Source of the DNA: Chryseobacterium viscerum | Lineage (GTDB): Bacteria > Bacteroidota > Bacteroidia > Flavobacteriales > Weeksellaceae | Assembly (NCBI RefSeq): GCF_025949665.1 | Contig: NZ_JAPDFT010000001.1 | Coordinates: 1,550,001 to 1,614,000, forward strand | Length of the DNA: 64,000 nucleotides | Reading direction: 5' to 3' | In this document: positions 1-8,325 of the stretch, piece after piece | Layout of the letters: every line of letters begins with the position of its first letter | Position numbering within the stretch: position 1 is the first letter of the stretch | The notes under the pieces: generated by a model | Told to the model about the DNA's origin: nothing | The model's input: only the letters and a program-made list of their open reading frames with translations | Databases searched by the model: none | Program-made: the position numbers and the translations under genes

Positions 1-1
1 C

Positions 2-232
2 TATATGGATAAAGAAGATGCAGAGAAGTTTTATGACACTATAAAGGTCATTTATAATACTCCAAAGGAACAATCTCCGAAAGAAATTAATATAGCAAGT
101 AAAAGTGCTTCAGTGTCACCAGAAGAAGTTTTTAATCAGCTTGAGAAATTAGGAAAACTGAGAGAAAACGGAATCTTAACTGATGCAGAATTTGCAGAAC
201 AAAAAAAGAAACTGCTGGAGCAATTAAAATAA
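2..232 (+). CDS. SHOCT-domain protein, 5' end outside window
   Basis: The frame is open to the left edge; the first in-frame ATG is at 5, so this is probably the C-terminal piece of a longer protein. The last ~35 residues (FNQLEKLGKLRENGILTDAE and on to the end) are a SHOCT short C-terminal domain: two small amphipathic helices ending in a Lys-rich tail. Nearly the same ending occurs in the gene at 964-1500, which carries a PH-like domain in front of it, so the missing part here may be similar (inference). SHOCT domains usually sit at the ends of otherwise unrelated proteins and are thought to mediate oligomerisation or regulation. The next gene starts 18 bases downstream on the same strand. 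The domain is fairly certain; the function is unknown. Confidence 0.6.
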   Translation, partial: YMDKEDAEKFYDTIKVIYNTPKEQSPKEINIASKSASVSPEEVFNQLEKLGKLRENGILTDAEFAEQKKKLLEQLK

Positions 233-250
233 AACTTTTAACATCGAATA

Positions 251-898
251 ATGAAGGATAAAGTATCAGCAGAAATAGTAGAAAATTGGCTTAAAGGATG
301 GTGTCTGTCAAGAGAAGTACCTTTTCCTGTTCAGTATAAATCCGGATTCAATGTGATAGTAGGAGATGAAACACAAAAAGAACGTTTTGTATTTCCTCAA
401 CTTAATAATGACTTTTTTGAACTTGCAGATTCAATTGATGAGCCCTGGATTTATCTCAAAGTATCTACTTCTCCTGATGAATTTATGGGGAAGATCCCTG
501 AAAGATGGAAGCTGCAGTCACAAGGATATATGATGACCTGTTTCCACCCGATGAATTTCCCTGAAATCAGTCTTGCAGAAGGGTATCACTTAGAATTTTC
601 TGAGTATAACACAACTTTTGTTGTCAGCATTGTAGCTGAGAATGGAGAGCAGGCTTCTATAGGCCGTGTCTCGCTTATCAATGGTGTGGCTGTATATGAT
701 CGGATTATTACCGAAAAAAATCATCAAAGGAAAGGGCTTGCTTCTTTTTTATTGAGAGAACTTGAAAAGATAGCTTTAGCAAAAGGATTTTCAAATAATC
801 TTTTAGTAGCAACAGAAGAAGGAAAGCTGCTGTATGAAACGCTAGGCTGGAAGACGTATTGCCTTCACAGTTCTATTGTAATTCCATCTGAAACTTAA
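251..898 (+). CDS. GNAT family N-acetyltransferase
   Basis: 215 residues. The C-terminal half (about 110-205) has the GNAT acetyl-CoA-binding pattern: a beta strand (VAVYDRIIT), then the pyrophosphate-loop motif HQRKGLASFLL at about residues 158-168, then helix RELEKIALAKG and a late strand followed by YETLGWKTY, typical of the family's end. The N-terminal ~100 residues are not recognisable and may hold substrate specificity. The family transfers acetyl from acetyl-CoA to an amine, often of a small molecule or protein N-terminus. It lies between two SHOCT-domain genes with 18 and 65 base gaps, so co-transcription is possible. The acceptor cannot be predicted. Confidence 0.8.
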   Translation: MKDKVSAEIVENWLKGWCLSREVPFPVQYKSGFNVIVGDETQKERFVFPQLNNDFFELADSIDEPWIYLKVSTSPDEFMGKIPERWKLQSQGYMMTCFHPMNFPEISLAEGYHLEFSEYNTTFVVSIVAENGEQASIGRVSLINGVAVYDRIITEKNHQRKGLASFLLRELEKIALAKGFSNNLLVATEEGKLLYETLGWKTYCLHSSIVIPSET

Positions 899-963
899 TA
901 TTTTAGCCAAATTAAATTATTCTTTTCCCGAGAAATAGTAATTTAGGCTCATAAACTGTTACC

Positions 964-1500
964 ATGAGTGAAAAATCAAGACTTGACGAAATAAGAGAAG
1001 AACTTAAAAGACTGGATATCAGTCCTACCATATTTGCCAGAAAAGAAATTTATGAGCTGCCGGATATTCTTTCAACAGATGAAAAGATTGTCTATCTCGT
1101 TGAAGGCAGAAATAAAATAAACAATCATCATATTGTTCTAGTAGCTACAGACAGAAGATTGATCTTTGTAGATAAGGAATTCATATACGGATTGAAAGTA
1201 GAAGATTTTTCTTACAGCAAAATAAGTTCAATACAATATGAAACAGCAGTATTGCTGGCTTCCATAGATATTCAGGTTACTGATGATATCGTAGAGATAG
1301 ATGGAGTAGGAAAGTACCATGCTGAGCTGTTTTGTGAAAAGGTAAGAGATTTTATGTCCCGTCCTGAAGTTTCTTTTCAGAATATACCAGAACCAAGTGT
1401 TTTGGATCAGCTCGAACAATTGGGAAGATTAAAAGAGACCGGAGTTTTAAGTGAAGAAGAATTTCTTGAGCAGAAGAAAAAGCTCATGGATCAATTATGA
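964..1500 (+). CDS. PH-like plus SHOCT domain protein
   Basis: 178 residues. Residues ~35-135 have the pattern of the bacterial PH-like (YokE/bPH) fold: ALVLVEGRNKINN-type strands, then VLVATDRRLIFVDKEF and a following run of beta strands (YSKISSIQYE, LLASIDIQVTDDIVEIDGVG) ending in an amphipathic helix. Residues ~143-178 are a SHOCT domain. Such proteins are usually cytoplasmic and of unknown function; PH-like domains may bind membrane or protein partners. The SHOCT end closely matches that of the truncated gene at the left edge, so the two are likely paralogues on either side of the GNAT gene. No signal peptide or membrane segment is present. Confidence 0.7.
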   Translation: MSEKSRLDEIREELKRLDISPTIFARKEIYELPDILSTDEKIVYLVEGRNKINNHHIVLVATDRRLIFVDKEFIYGLKVEDFSYSKISSIQYETAVLLASIDIQVTDDIVEIDGVGKYHAELFCEKVRDFMSRPEVSFQNIPEPSVLDQLEQLGRLKETGVLSEEEFLEQKKKLMDQL

Positions 1501-1559
1501 TCTATATGCAGAGAGGCTTTAATGAAAAGCAGAATTAACACTATTTTAAAACTAAAACA

Positions 1560-2351
1560 ATGGAAAATTACATAGAAATAAATAAAAAATCATGGAATGC
1601 AAAGGTTGAACCGCACCTGAAGTCGGATTTTTATTTTGTAGATGAATTTTTAAAAGGAAGAACTTCGCTCAATACAATAGAACTGGAGCTTCTGGGAGAT
1701 GTAAAAGGAAAAAGTATTCTACATCTGCAATGTCACTTCGGACAGGATTCTATTTCACTGTCAAGAATGGGTGCAAATGTTACCGGGATAGATCTTTCTG
1801 ATAAAGCAATTGATGCTGCCAGAGATCTTGCGGAAAGATGTGGTACGAATACACAGTTTATCTGTTCAGATGTCTACGATCTGCCTAATATTTTGGATCA
1901 GAAATTTGATGTCGTTTATACAAGTTATGGTACAATAGGCTGGCTTCCCGATCTTGAAAAATGGGCTGGTGTTATCAGTCATTTCCTAAAACCCGGCGGA
2001 CAGTTTATTATGGCAGAGTTTCACCCGGTTGTCTGGATGTTTGATGATGATTTTACAAAAGTGGCTTACAACTATTTTAATGAAAAACCGATCGTAGAGA
2101 CCTATGAAGGAACGTATGCAGATCAATCTGCACCTATCGTACAGGAATATGTCATGTGGAATCACTCTTTATCGGAAGTTCTTGATAATCTCATTAAAAA
2201 AGATTTAATTCTGGATACTTTCCGTGAGTTCGACTGGTCACCATATGCTTGTTTCAGACATGTAGATGAATTTGAAAAAGGAAAATGGAGAATTCCACAG
2301 TTTGGAAATAAGATGCCTCTTGTGTATGCATTAGCAGCACAGAAAAAGTAA
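1560..2351 (+). CDS. class I SAM-dependent methyltransferase
   Basis: 263 residues with a Rossmann methyltransferase core. Motif I is ILHLQCHFGQDSISL at about residues 52-66 (a Cys/His-rich variant of the usual DxGxGxG loop), followed by the acidic strand end ANVTGIDLSDKAIDAA (~75-90), then motif III-like FDVVYTSYGTIGWLPDLEKW and FLKPGGQFIMAEFHP. The C-terminal part (FDDDFTKVAYNYF to the end) is a substrate-side extension of the type seen in YcgJ/UbiE-like cytosolic methyltransferases. It is followed by a strong hairpin terminator at 2397-2431. The methyl acceptor is unknown. The 60 base gap upstream allows co-transcription with the PH-SHOCT gene. Confidence 0.85.
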   Translation: MENYIEINKKSWNAKVEPHLKSDFYFVDEFLKGRTSLNTIELELLGDVKGKSILHLQCHFGQDSISLSRMGANVTGIDLSDKAIDAARDLAERCGTNTQFICSDVYDLPNILDQKFDVVYTSYGTIGWLPDLEKWAGVISHFLKPGGQFIMAEFHPVVWMFDDDFTKVAYNYFNEKPIVETYEGTYADQSAPIVQEYVMWNHSLSEVLDNLIKKDLILDTFREFDWSPYACFRHVDEFEKGKWRIPQFGNKMPLVYALAAQKK

Positions 2352-2396
2352 AATTAATTGAAACAGATCAATATCTGAACGGTTTAAATTAAAATT

Positions 2397-2431
2397 AAAA
2401 AGTCATCGTAGTGCTATTACGATGACTTTTT
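2397..2431 (+). terminator. rho-independent terminator, probably bidirectional
   Basis: Perfect 14-bp stem AAAAAGTCATCGTA / TACGATGACTTTTT with a 7-base loop. A-rich 5' and T-rich 3' sides allow termination on both strands. It lies between the methyltransferase and the convergent minus-strand gene that ends at 2470. Confidence 0.9.
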
Positions 2432-2469
2432 CCTATATATGAATGTTAAAAAAAACTGCTCTTGTTAAA

Positions 2470-2706
2470 TTAGCTCAGAGAATCCTCAGCCTTTGTTTTT
2501 GCTTCGTCCACTTTATTCTGAACCTGGGAAGCAACATCATTGGCTTTTGTTTTAAGGTCATTTCCCCATTTGTTAAGATTATCTTTCGCTGTATTGATTT
2601 TATCTTTTACTGCCTGTTGATCTTCAGGGCTTGAATTCTTATATTTCCAATAAGCCAATGCACCTAAACCTAATAATGCTAATAAACCTTTTGCTTTGTT
2701 TCCCAT
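2470..2706 (-). CDS. small membrane-anchored helical protein (YtxH-like)
   Basis: 78 residues. It starts MGNKAKGLLALLGLGALAYW: a short Lys-containing head and one hydrophobic segment (~7-22). A long amphipathic, Lys/Asp/Ala-rich helix (~28-78) follows, with repeated K..A.D... spacing and no cysteine. This is the shape of YtxH/stress-type small proteins anchored by an N-terminal helix with a cytoplasmic coiled coil. Function is unknown; in other bacteria such genes are often general-stress induced (family knowledge, not visible here). It is monocistronic: the convergent terminator lies downstream, and the isoaspartyl-peptidase gene upstream ends 99 bases away. Confidence 0.6.
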   Translation of the reverse strand: MGNKAKGLLALLGLGALAYWKYKNSSPEDQQAVKDKINTAKDNLNKWGNDLKTKANDVASQVQNKVDEAKTKAEDSLS

Positions 2707-2805
2707 GATTTCTATTTTTTTATGTATTAATATTAAAATTTGTTATTACTAATAATGTAAAATACGTGCCAAAAAAATAAATCGAATTATAAAAAAATGT
2801 TAAAT

Positions 2806-3648
2806 TTAAGAGAAGACTTCAAATTTTTCACCATCAAAACTGGCAAAAACCATAGTTGGATATGAATCCTGATGATAAAGGTTTCCATTTTTATCAATAG
2901 CAATGGCTCCTGCGAACCCATCGATGGTTTTAAGTTCATCAAATGTCTTACTAAAAGCCTCCTGAAGGCTCATCCCGTCTGTAACTCTCGTTACGATTTT
3001 TGTGGCAGTAGCATTGCTCACAATATCTTCCCCCACACCGGTACAGCTTACAGCACAGAAGGAATTGGCATAATTTCCGGCCACTGTGGCAGAATCTGAA
3101 ATCCTTCCCGGAATCTCAAAACCTTTTCCACCTGTAGAGGTAGCAACAGCCAGCTTTCCTTCTTGATCAATCGCTACACAGCCTACCGTTCCTTTACCTC
3201 CGTTGGCCAGTTTGGCTTCATATTCATTTCTTCTTTGGGGAATCTCTGTAGAAAAATTCTTAAAACCATGCTCCGTAGCATAGATTTTTGCACCGTGGCC
3301 TCCCAAAACCCTGTCATCTTCACCCATAAGATCTTTAGCAACAAAAATAGGGTTCTTTACATCCTGGATATTGATGACTCCGCTTAGCTTCTGAGTATCT
3401 CCGTTCATAATAGCAGCACTCATACGGATCACACCATCGCTCTGGATCTGAGAACCAATTCCCGCATTGTACAGCGGATCATCCTCTAATAGTGAAACGG
3501 CATAAGCAACAGTATCGAAAGCTGAATGGGTCTTCAGATAATCAAAGGCTTTTTGGGCAATCTCTTTTAAAGAATTCTGCTTTGCAGTTTTTACTTCATG
3601 GCTTTGGTCGCTTTCTGAGAAAAAACCTCCGTGTATAATGATTTTCAT
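2806..3648 (-). CDS. iaaA: isoaspartyl peptidase / plant-type L-asparaginase (Ntn hydrolase)
   Basis: 280 residues of the N-terminal-nucleophile asparaginase-2 family. It opens MKIIIHGGFF (usual IHGGA-type strand), then NAGIGSQIQSDGVI (~61-74). The autoproteolysis site and nucleophile are in GGKGTVGCVAIDQEG, with Thr154 as the predicted catalytic threonine. STGGKGFEIPGRISDSATVA (~171-190) matches the family's substrate loop and DSAT-type binding motif. The precursor self-cleaves before Thr154. The enzymes hydrolyse beta-aspartyl peptides. Cyanophycinase releases beta-Asp-Arg dipeptide, which this enzyme type splits to Asp and Arg, so its place beside cphB and cphA strongly suggests the last step of cyanophycin breakdown. 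No signal peptide: cytosolic. It is transcribed with cphB upstream, across a 244-base repeat-rich gap. Confidence 0.88.
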   Translation of the reverse strand: MKIIIHGGFFSESDQSHEVKTAKQNSLKEIAQKAFDYLKTHSAFDTVAYAVSLLEDDPLYNAGIGSQIQSDGVIRMSAAIMNGDTQKLSGVINIQDVKNPIFVAKDLMGEDDRVLGGHGAKIYATEHGFKNFSTEIPQRRNEYEAKLANGGKGTVGCVAIDQEGKLAVATSTGGKGFEIPGRISDSATVAGNYANSFCAVSCTGVGEDIVSNATATKIVTRVTDGMSLQEAFSKTFDELKTIDGFAGAIAIDKNGNLYHQDSYPTMVFASFDGEKFEVFS

Positions 3649-3892
3649 AATAGATATAGATTTCGTATTCCGGAGTTCCGTGTTTATTACGTCTAATAAT
3701 ACGAATCCCGGGTATTAATAAAAAAGAAAAGATAAGAATTTTATTCAAATATCGAGTTAATACGAGTTTCGTAGTTCGGGTTCCGTAGTTTCGATTTTAT
3801 TGTTTTTTTAATAACTGATCTTGATTATTTGTAAACCCCGCACTCTACATTGTTGACACGAGTTCCGTGTTCCGGGATTTCAAAATCCCGTA
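3649..3892 (-). repeat. intergenic region of degenerate short-word repeats
   Basis: The 244 bases between cyanophycinase and isoaspartyl peptidase hold three islands built from variants of GAGTTCCGTGTTCCGG and GTTTCGTAGTTCGGG (about 3660-3690, 3756-3795 and 3858-3890). They are separated by AT-rich DNA. The last island ends in a perfect 8-bp hairpin CGGGATTT / AAATCCCG (3873-3890) directly behind the cphB stop codon, without a T-run. No coding frame is evident. The sequence may uncouple iaaA from cphB or fold in the transcript. Confidence 0.55.
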
Positions 3893-4783
3893 CTACTTGT
3901 CTTGTGGGATAGGATTAAACTGAGAATTCTCAATCGTTAATGTCTTTGTTGTAAGATCATAATGATCATTCATAGACATGACATGTACCGTTAAATTATC
4001 AATAGAGATAGGTTCCCCAAGATTGATATTCGTAAGATTGGTATCTTTAATAAACCTGCCGTCTACCAGAATCACAAGGCCTGAACCTACAGCTGTCATC
4101 ACATCATTATGGATGAAAAGTCCCGTATCTTCTCCAAGTCCTATTCCCAGTGTTCTAGGATTGTTGACTACCGCCTGGAAAAGGCGGCCAATTCTGCCAC
4201 GCTGTACAAAGTGTGTATCAATAATGACATTATCAATCAAACCTAATCCCTGAGTGGTTTTGATTTCTCCTTTTAAAAGTGCTTCAGAACTGCTTCCCTG
4301 ATAGATCATGTTTTCAGATGCTGCGGCAGCTCCCGCAGAAGTTCCGGAATAAATAAAATCCTGTTCCTGATATTTTAATAGAATCGTATCATGGAATCTT
4401 GTTCCTCCAAGAATAGAAGTCAGTCTCAGCTGGTCTCCTCCGGTGAACATCATGACATCGGCAGCGTTGGCTCTTGCCACCATTGCATCAGAGTTGGCTT
4501 CTTCACGGTTGTGGATGTCCAGAACATTTACATTTTTAGCACCCAGAAATTCAAAAGCCTTTTTATATTCAGAACCTACAATCTGAGGGATCTGTGAGGC
4601 GGTTGTTACAATTTCAATAACAGAATCCTCTTTGAGTTTTGACTCGTTGATGATCTTTCGTAAGATCCCACGTTCAAAAAAATTAAGATTCTTTTCAATA
4701 TTCTGATCATAATCGGTTTCAGCAAAACTTCCTTTGTTTACAGCTCCTCCAATAACTATTAATTTTCCAACAGGTTTCGTCAT
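3893..4783 (-). CDS. cphB: cyanophycinase (peptidase family S51)
   Basis: 296 residues. Family S51 exopeptidase that releases beta-Asp-Arg dipeptides from cyanophycin. Visible motifs: opening strand KLIVIGGAVNKG (~7-18); FTGGDQLRLTSILGGT (~113-128); the nucleophile elbow IYSGTSAGAAAAS with predicted catalytic Ser149; IDTHFVQRGRIGRL, the conserved His/Arg stretch after the elbow; and GIGLGEDTGLFI near residue 220. Length fits the family (about 270-300). No signal peptide, so it should act on intracellular granules. It is divergent from cphA (198 bases between starts), so synthesis and breakdown genes share one intergenic control region. A -7-like element lies only 4 bases in front of the ATG, which suggests a leaderless transcript. 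Confidence 0.93.
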   Translation of the reverse strand: MTKPVGKLIVIGGAVNKGSFAETDYDQNIEKNLNFFERGILRKIINESKLKEDSVIEIVTTASQIPQIVGSEYKKAFEFLGAKNVNVLDIHNREEANSDAMVARANAADVMMFTGGDQLRLTSILGGTRFHDTILLKYQEQDFIYSGTSAGAAAASENMIYQGSSSEALLKGEIKTTQGLGLIDNVIIDTHFVQRGRIGRLFQAVVNNPRTLGIGLGEDTGLFIHNDVMTAVGSGLVILVDGRFIKDTNLTNINLGEPISIDNLTVHVMSMNDHYDLTTKTLTIENSQFNPIPQDK

Positions 4784-4787
4784 GGTA

Positions 4788-4795
4788 CAAAATTA
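4788..4795 (-). promoter_or_regulatory. -7 element for cphB
   Basis: Reads TAATTTTG on the minus strand, matching the Bacteroidetes TAnnTTTG consensus. It ends 4 bases before the cphB ATG, so the transcript would start at or next to the start codon. No clear -33 TTG was found, so the call is tentative. Confidence 0.4.
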
Positions 4796-4929
4796 AAAAA
4801 TAATTAACATTCTTTGGCGAATTTCATGCCATCTTTAATTGATTTTTAATGTTTTAGGAATGTTAATTAAAATTAATTTTTTTTTAACAAATCTTTAAAT
4901 CTGCTATGGTTTCGTTTTGGGTTTTGCAT

Positions 4930-4937
4930 TATCTTTG
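4930..4937 (+). promoter_or_regulatory. -7 element for cphA
   Basis: TATCTTTG fits TAnnTTTG and lies 44 bases before the cphA ATG, leaving a leader of about 38 bases. A -33 TTG at the ideal distance is not obvious. Confidence 0.5.
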
Positions 4938-4981
4938 GCTATGAAAGGAGTTATTGTTAACTGTTAAAATGCCAATAGACT

Positions 4982-7612
4982 ATGAAAATCGAAAAGATTC
5001 AGGCACTAAGAGGTCCTAACATCTGGAGCATCAGAAGAAAGAAGCTGATACAGATGAGGTTAGACTTAGAAGAAATGGAGAATTATCCTACCAATAAAAT
5101 CGAAGGATTCAGGGAAAGGATTGAAAAATTAATACCCTCGTTGATTACCCATCGATGCTCGGAAGGAGTGGAAGGTGGTTTTTTTCATAGAGTGGAAACA
5201 GGAACCTGGATGGGGCATGTCATTGAGCATATCGCTTTGGAAATACAGACACTGGCAGGAATGGATGTGGGGTTTGGAAGAACCCGGGAAACAAAAACAC
5301 CGGGAGTGTATAATGTAGTTTTCAATTATATTGAAGAAAATGCGGGAATCTACGCTGCTGAAGAAGCAACGAAGATAGCAGAAGCCTTAATAGAAGGGAA
5401 GGATTATGATTTAAATGCCTGTATTCATAGATTAAAAGAAATCAGAGAGCGTGTCCGTCTTGGACCATCTACAGGAAGTATTGTAGAAGAAGCTGCTTCC
5501 AGAAGAATTCCTTGGATCAGGTTGGGAACAAATTCCCTTGTACAATTGGGATATGGAGTAAATCAGCAAAGATTTCAGGCTACCATTACCGGAAAAACAA
5601 GTTCTATTGCCGTTGATATTGCATGTAACAAAGAATTAACGAAAAGAATGCTTCATGATGCTGCTATTCCCGTGCCGATTGGTGATTTGGTGGTAGACGA
5701 AGAAGGATTAAATGCTGTGATCAGAAAAATTGGGTATCCGATTGTTTTAAAACCTTTGGATGGGAATCACGGAAAAGGTTCTTCAATTAATGTCAATGAA
5801 TGGGAATCCGCTAAAATAGGTTTGGAACATGCCCAAAAATATTCCAGAAAAGTAATCGTTGAAAAATATATCACAGGTTACGATTTCCGTATACTGGTGA
5901 TTAATAATAAGATGGTGGCAGCAGCAAGAAGAGTTCCTGCACATGTTGTAGGAGACGGGGAACTGAATCTTCAGCAGCTTATTGAGAAAGAAAACAAAGA
6001 TCCTAGGAGAGGGTATGGCCATGAAAATGTCCTTACTGAGATTGAAGTAGATAAAGATACATTGGAACTTCTTGAAAAGCTTCAATATACTCTGGAAACC
6101 ATTCCTCAAAGAGGAGAAGTGGTCTACCTGAAATCAACAGCGAACCTTTCAACCGGTGGAACATCCATTGATGTAACGGATATGGTACATCCGGAAAATA
6201 TCACAATGGCAGAAAGAATCTCCAAAATTATCGGATTGGATGTCTGTGGTATTGATGTGATGGCAGAGAACTTAACTCAGCCTTTAAAAGAAAGCGGAGG
6301 AGCTATTATTGAAGTAAATGCTGCTCCGGGCTTCAGAATGCACCTGGCCCCAAGTGAAGGTCTGCCAAGAAATGTAGCTGCACCGGTAGTAGATATGCTT
6401 TATCCACAAGGGAAACCTTTTACGATTCCAATTATTGCCGTGACGGGTACGAATGGAAAAACAACGACAACAAGACTTATTTCTCATATTGTAAAAAGTA
6501 ACGGTTACAGAGTGGGATTCACGACTTCGGACGGAATTTATATTCAAAATACGATGTTGTCAAAAGGAGATACTACCGGACCGCTTTCAGCAGAATTTAT
6601 CCTAAAAGATCCAACGGTAGAGTTTGCAGTACTGGAAACTGCCAGAGGAGGAATTTTACGCTCCGGGCTCGGTTTTTCACAATGCGATATCGGAGTTCTT
6701 ACCAATATTGAGGAAGATCATCTGGGAATGAATGACGTTCACAACTTGAGAGATCTTACCAAAGTAAAACGTGTAGTACTGGACAGCGTCAAAAAGAGTG
6801 GCTGGAGTGTACTGAATGCCGATAATGAATATTCTATGAAGATTGTGAATGATCTTGATTCTAATGTGGCAATTTTCAGTATGGATGAAAACAACCCGCA
6901 TATTGTAAAATTTGCGAAAGAAGGAAAGATTACCTGTGTGTATGAAGAAGGATTCGTTACCATTAAAAAGGGAGACTGGAAAATCAGAATAGGAAAAGCC
7001 AAAGATTTCCCGATCACAATGGAAGGAAAAGCCAGGTTTATGATTGAAAATGTATTGGCAGCCAGTTTGGCAAGTTACCTTTATGGATTTGGAATTGAAG
7101 ATATTTCCAATTCTTTGAGAACATTTATTCCAAGTGCTCAGCTTACACCGGGAAGATTAAATGTCTTTAAATTCAAAAACTTTAAAGTGCTGATTGACTT
7201 CGCTCATAATCCTTCAGGATATGAAGCTATTGAAGATTATCTTAAAAATGTTGAGTCAACAAAGAAAATTGGAATTATATCCGGTGTTGGAGACAGAAGA
7301 GACAATGATATCAGAGAGTGCGGAAAGATTGCGGGAAGAATGTTTGATTATATTATCATCCGAAATGAAAAACATCTTCGTGGAAGAACGGAAGAGGAAA
7401 TCAACGGATTGATCATTGATGGAATTAATAATGCAGGCAGAGATGTGAGTTACGAGATTATTCCTAAAGAGATCGAAGCCTTGAAACATGCTATGGGAAT
7501 GGCGGAAGAAGGAACGTTTATCACGGCATTAAGTGATGTTATTTCCAATGCCATTGATCTGGTACAGGAATACCAGGCGAGAGAATTGTTGGAAGATGAT
7601 AAAAACCTGTAG
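4982..7612 (+). CDS. cphA: cyanophycin synthetase
   Basis: 876 residues, the normal length for CphA. It polymerises aspartate and arginine into multi-L-arginyl-poly-L-aspartate using two ATP-dependent ligase sites. Domains in order: a CphA-specific N-terminal region (~1-160, with RGPNIWSIRR and HRVETGTWMGHVIEHIALEI); an ATP-grasp domain (~220-475) with IGYPIVLKPLDGNHGKGSSI near 250-269 and the Mg site IIEVNAAPGFRMHL; and a Mur-ligase-like domain (~480-876) with P-loop VTGTNGKTTTT at 487-497, NIEEDHLGMNDV and the DFAHNPSGYEAI motif near 740. ATP-grasp adds Asp; the Mur-like half adds Arg (family knowledge). All key motifs are intact. Divergent from cphB; a clear terminator follows. Confidence 0.96.
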   Translation: MKIEKIQALRGPNIWSIRRKKLIQMRLDLEEMENYPTNKIEGFRERIEKLIPSLITHRCSEGVEGGFFHRVETGTWMGHVIEHIALEIQTLAGMDVGFGRTRETKTPGVYNVVFNYIEENAGIYAAEEATKIAEALIEGKDYDLNACIHRLKEIRERVRLGPSTGSIVEEAASRRIPWIRLGTNSLVQLGYGVNQQRFQATITGKTSSIAVDIACNKELTKRMLHDAAIPVPIGDLVVDEEGLNAVIRKIGYPIVLKPLDGNHGKGSSINVNEWESAKIGLEHAQKYSRKVIVEKYITGYDFRILVINNKMVAAARRVPAHVVGDGELNLQQLIEKENKDPRRGYGHENVLTEIEVDKDTLELLEKLQYTLETIPQRGEVVYLKSTANLSTGGTSIDVTDMVHPENITMAERISKIIGLDVCGIDVMAENLTQPLKESGGAIIEVNAAPGFRMHLAPSEGLPRNVAAPVVDMLYPQGKPFTIPIIAVTGTNGKTTTTRLISHIVKSNGYRVGFTTSDGIYIQNTMLSKGDTTGPLSAEFILKDPTVEFAVLETARGGILRSGLGFSQCDIGVLTNIEEDHLGMNDVHNLRDLTKVKRVVLDSVKKSGWSVLNADNEYSMKIVNDLDSNVAIFSMDENNPHIVKFAKEGKITCVYEEGFVTIKKGDWKIRIGKAKDFPITMEGKARFMIENVLAASLASYLYGFGIEDISNSLRTFIPSAQLTPGRLNVFKFKNFKVLIDFAHNPSGYEAIEDYLKNVESTKKIGIISGVGDRRDNDIRECGKIAGRMFDYIIIRNEKHLRGRTEEEINGLIIDGINNAGRDVSYEIIPKEIEALKHAMGMAEEGTFITALSDVISNAIDLVQEYQARELLEDDKNL

Positions 7613-7632
7613 AAAGGAGTTTTAAAATAAAG

Positions 7633-7664
7633 AAAATGGCTGTACCGAAAAGTATAGCCATTTT
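7633..7664 (+). terminator. terminator after cphA
   Basis: 12-bp stem AAAATGGCTGTA / TATAGCCATTTT with one G-U pair and an 8-base loop, followed by TT. It begins 20 bases after the cphA stop. Confidence 0.85.
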
Positions 7665-7693
7665 TTATGGGTTTTCTAATGATTTTTTATAAT

Positions 7694-7762
7694 CTCTCGC
7701 AGATTTTTCTGATTAAGCAGATTAATAATAAACATCTGCGGTATCTGCAAAATCAGTGTGAG
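7694..7762. repeat. miniature inverted-repeat unit related to the GxxExxY element
   Basis: Two 30-base arms, 7694-7723 and 7733-7762, are imperfect inverted copies (21 of 30 positions) separated by 9 bases. Each arm contains two CAGAT/CTGAT words spaced as in the arms around the GxxExxY gene at 62508-62993: CGCAGATTT ... GCAGATT on the left and CATCTGCGG ... AAATCAGTGTGAG on the right. It carries no gene. It looks like a solo or collapsed version of that element. Confidence 0.65.
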
Positions 7763-7826
7763 CCAATATTTTTTGATATGAATCTATATCAGTAGAGCTA
7801 TGTTTCAATAAGGTATTTTTGATGAT

Positions 7827-8318
7827 TTAAATCTTCAGTAATAATCTAGCCTGTTGAAGTACTTCATCTTGATCTTTAGAAAATTCCAAAAAGTATTGAG
7901 TTTGCCAGTCCTGTGTTTTTTGAGCTTGTTTACTTTCTGTTTTATCCCAGGTTGGATAAACTCTTATTCCCCGTTTGCCTGTCTTTTTACCGTCAGATAA
8001 AATTCCTTTTTCTAATAAAATACGTTTAGGGAAAATAAATATTCCTGAAAGATTATCTTTAAAAGAAGCAACGAGATAAAAATCAACATTGTCAGTGATA
8101 TCAAAAGGAGCCGTTTCTCCTTTTTTATTTCTTTTCCAGATGGTTACAAATTGTCCTGTTTTGGTGGGTGTTATTTTAGAAATCCGGAACTTGATGTTCC
8201 AACTATTGACCACACAGTTAAAACCTGAATATTCCCTGCATTCTAAGTCTTCTTCAATGTTTGAACAACTTAATCCAAGTGGTTGAAATAGCTGATCTTC
8301 AATGGTTTTTAAATTCAA
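7827..8318 (-). CDS. MepB-like protein
   Basis: 163 residues. It resembles the MepB family, named after the third gene of the staphylococcal mepRAB locus. Typical stretches are ECREYSGFNCVVNSWNIKFR near 27-46, KTGQFVTIWKRN, APFDITDNVDFYLV, GIFIFPKRILLEKGI and a closing KRGIRVYPTWDKTES followed by KTQDWQTQYFLEFS. No enzymatic role is established. There is no ATG; the first start in frame after the upstream stop is TTG at 8318, so translation probably begins there. It sits at the 3' end of the minus-strand amide-ligase block but 177 bases from it, behind a REP-like repeat, so co-transcription is uncertain. Confidence 0.75.
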   Translation of the reverse strand: MNLKTIEDQLFQPLGLSCSNIEEDLECREYSGFNCVVNSWNIKFRISKITPTKTGQFVTIWKRNKKGETAPFDITDNVDFYLVASFKDNLSGIFIFPKRILLEKGILSDGKKTGKRGIRVYPTWDKTESKQAQKTQDWQTQYFLEFSKDQDEVLQQARLLLKI

Positions 8319-8325
8319 GAGTTAA

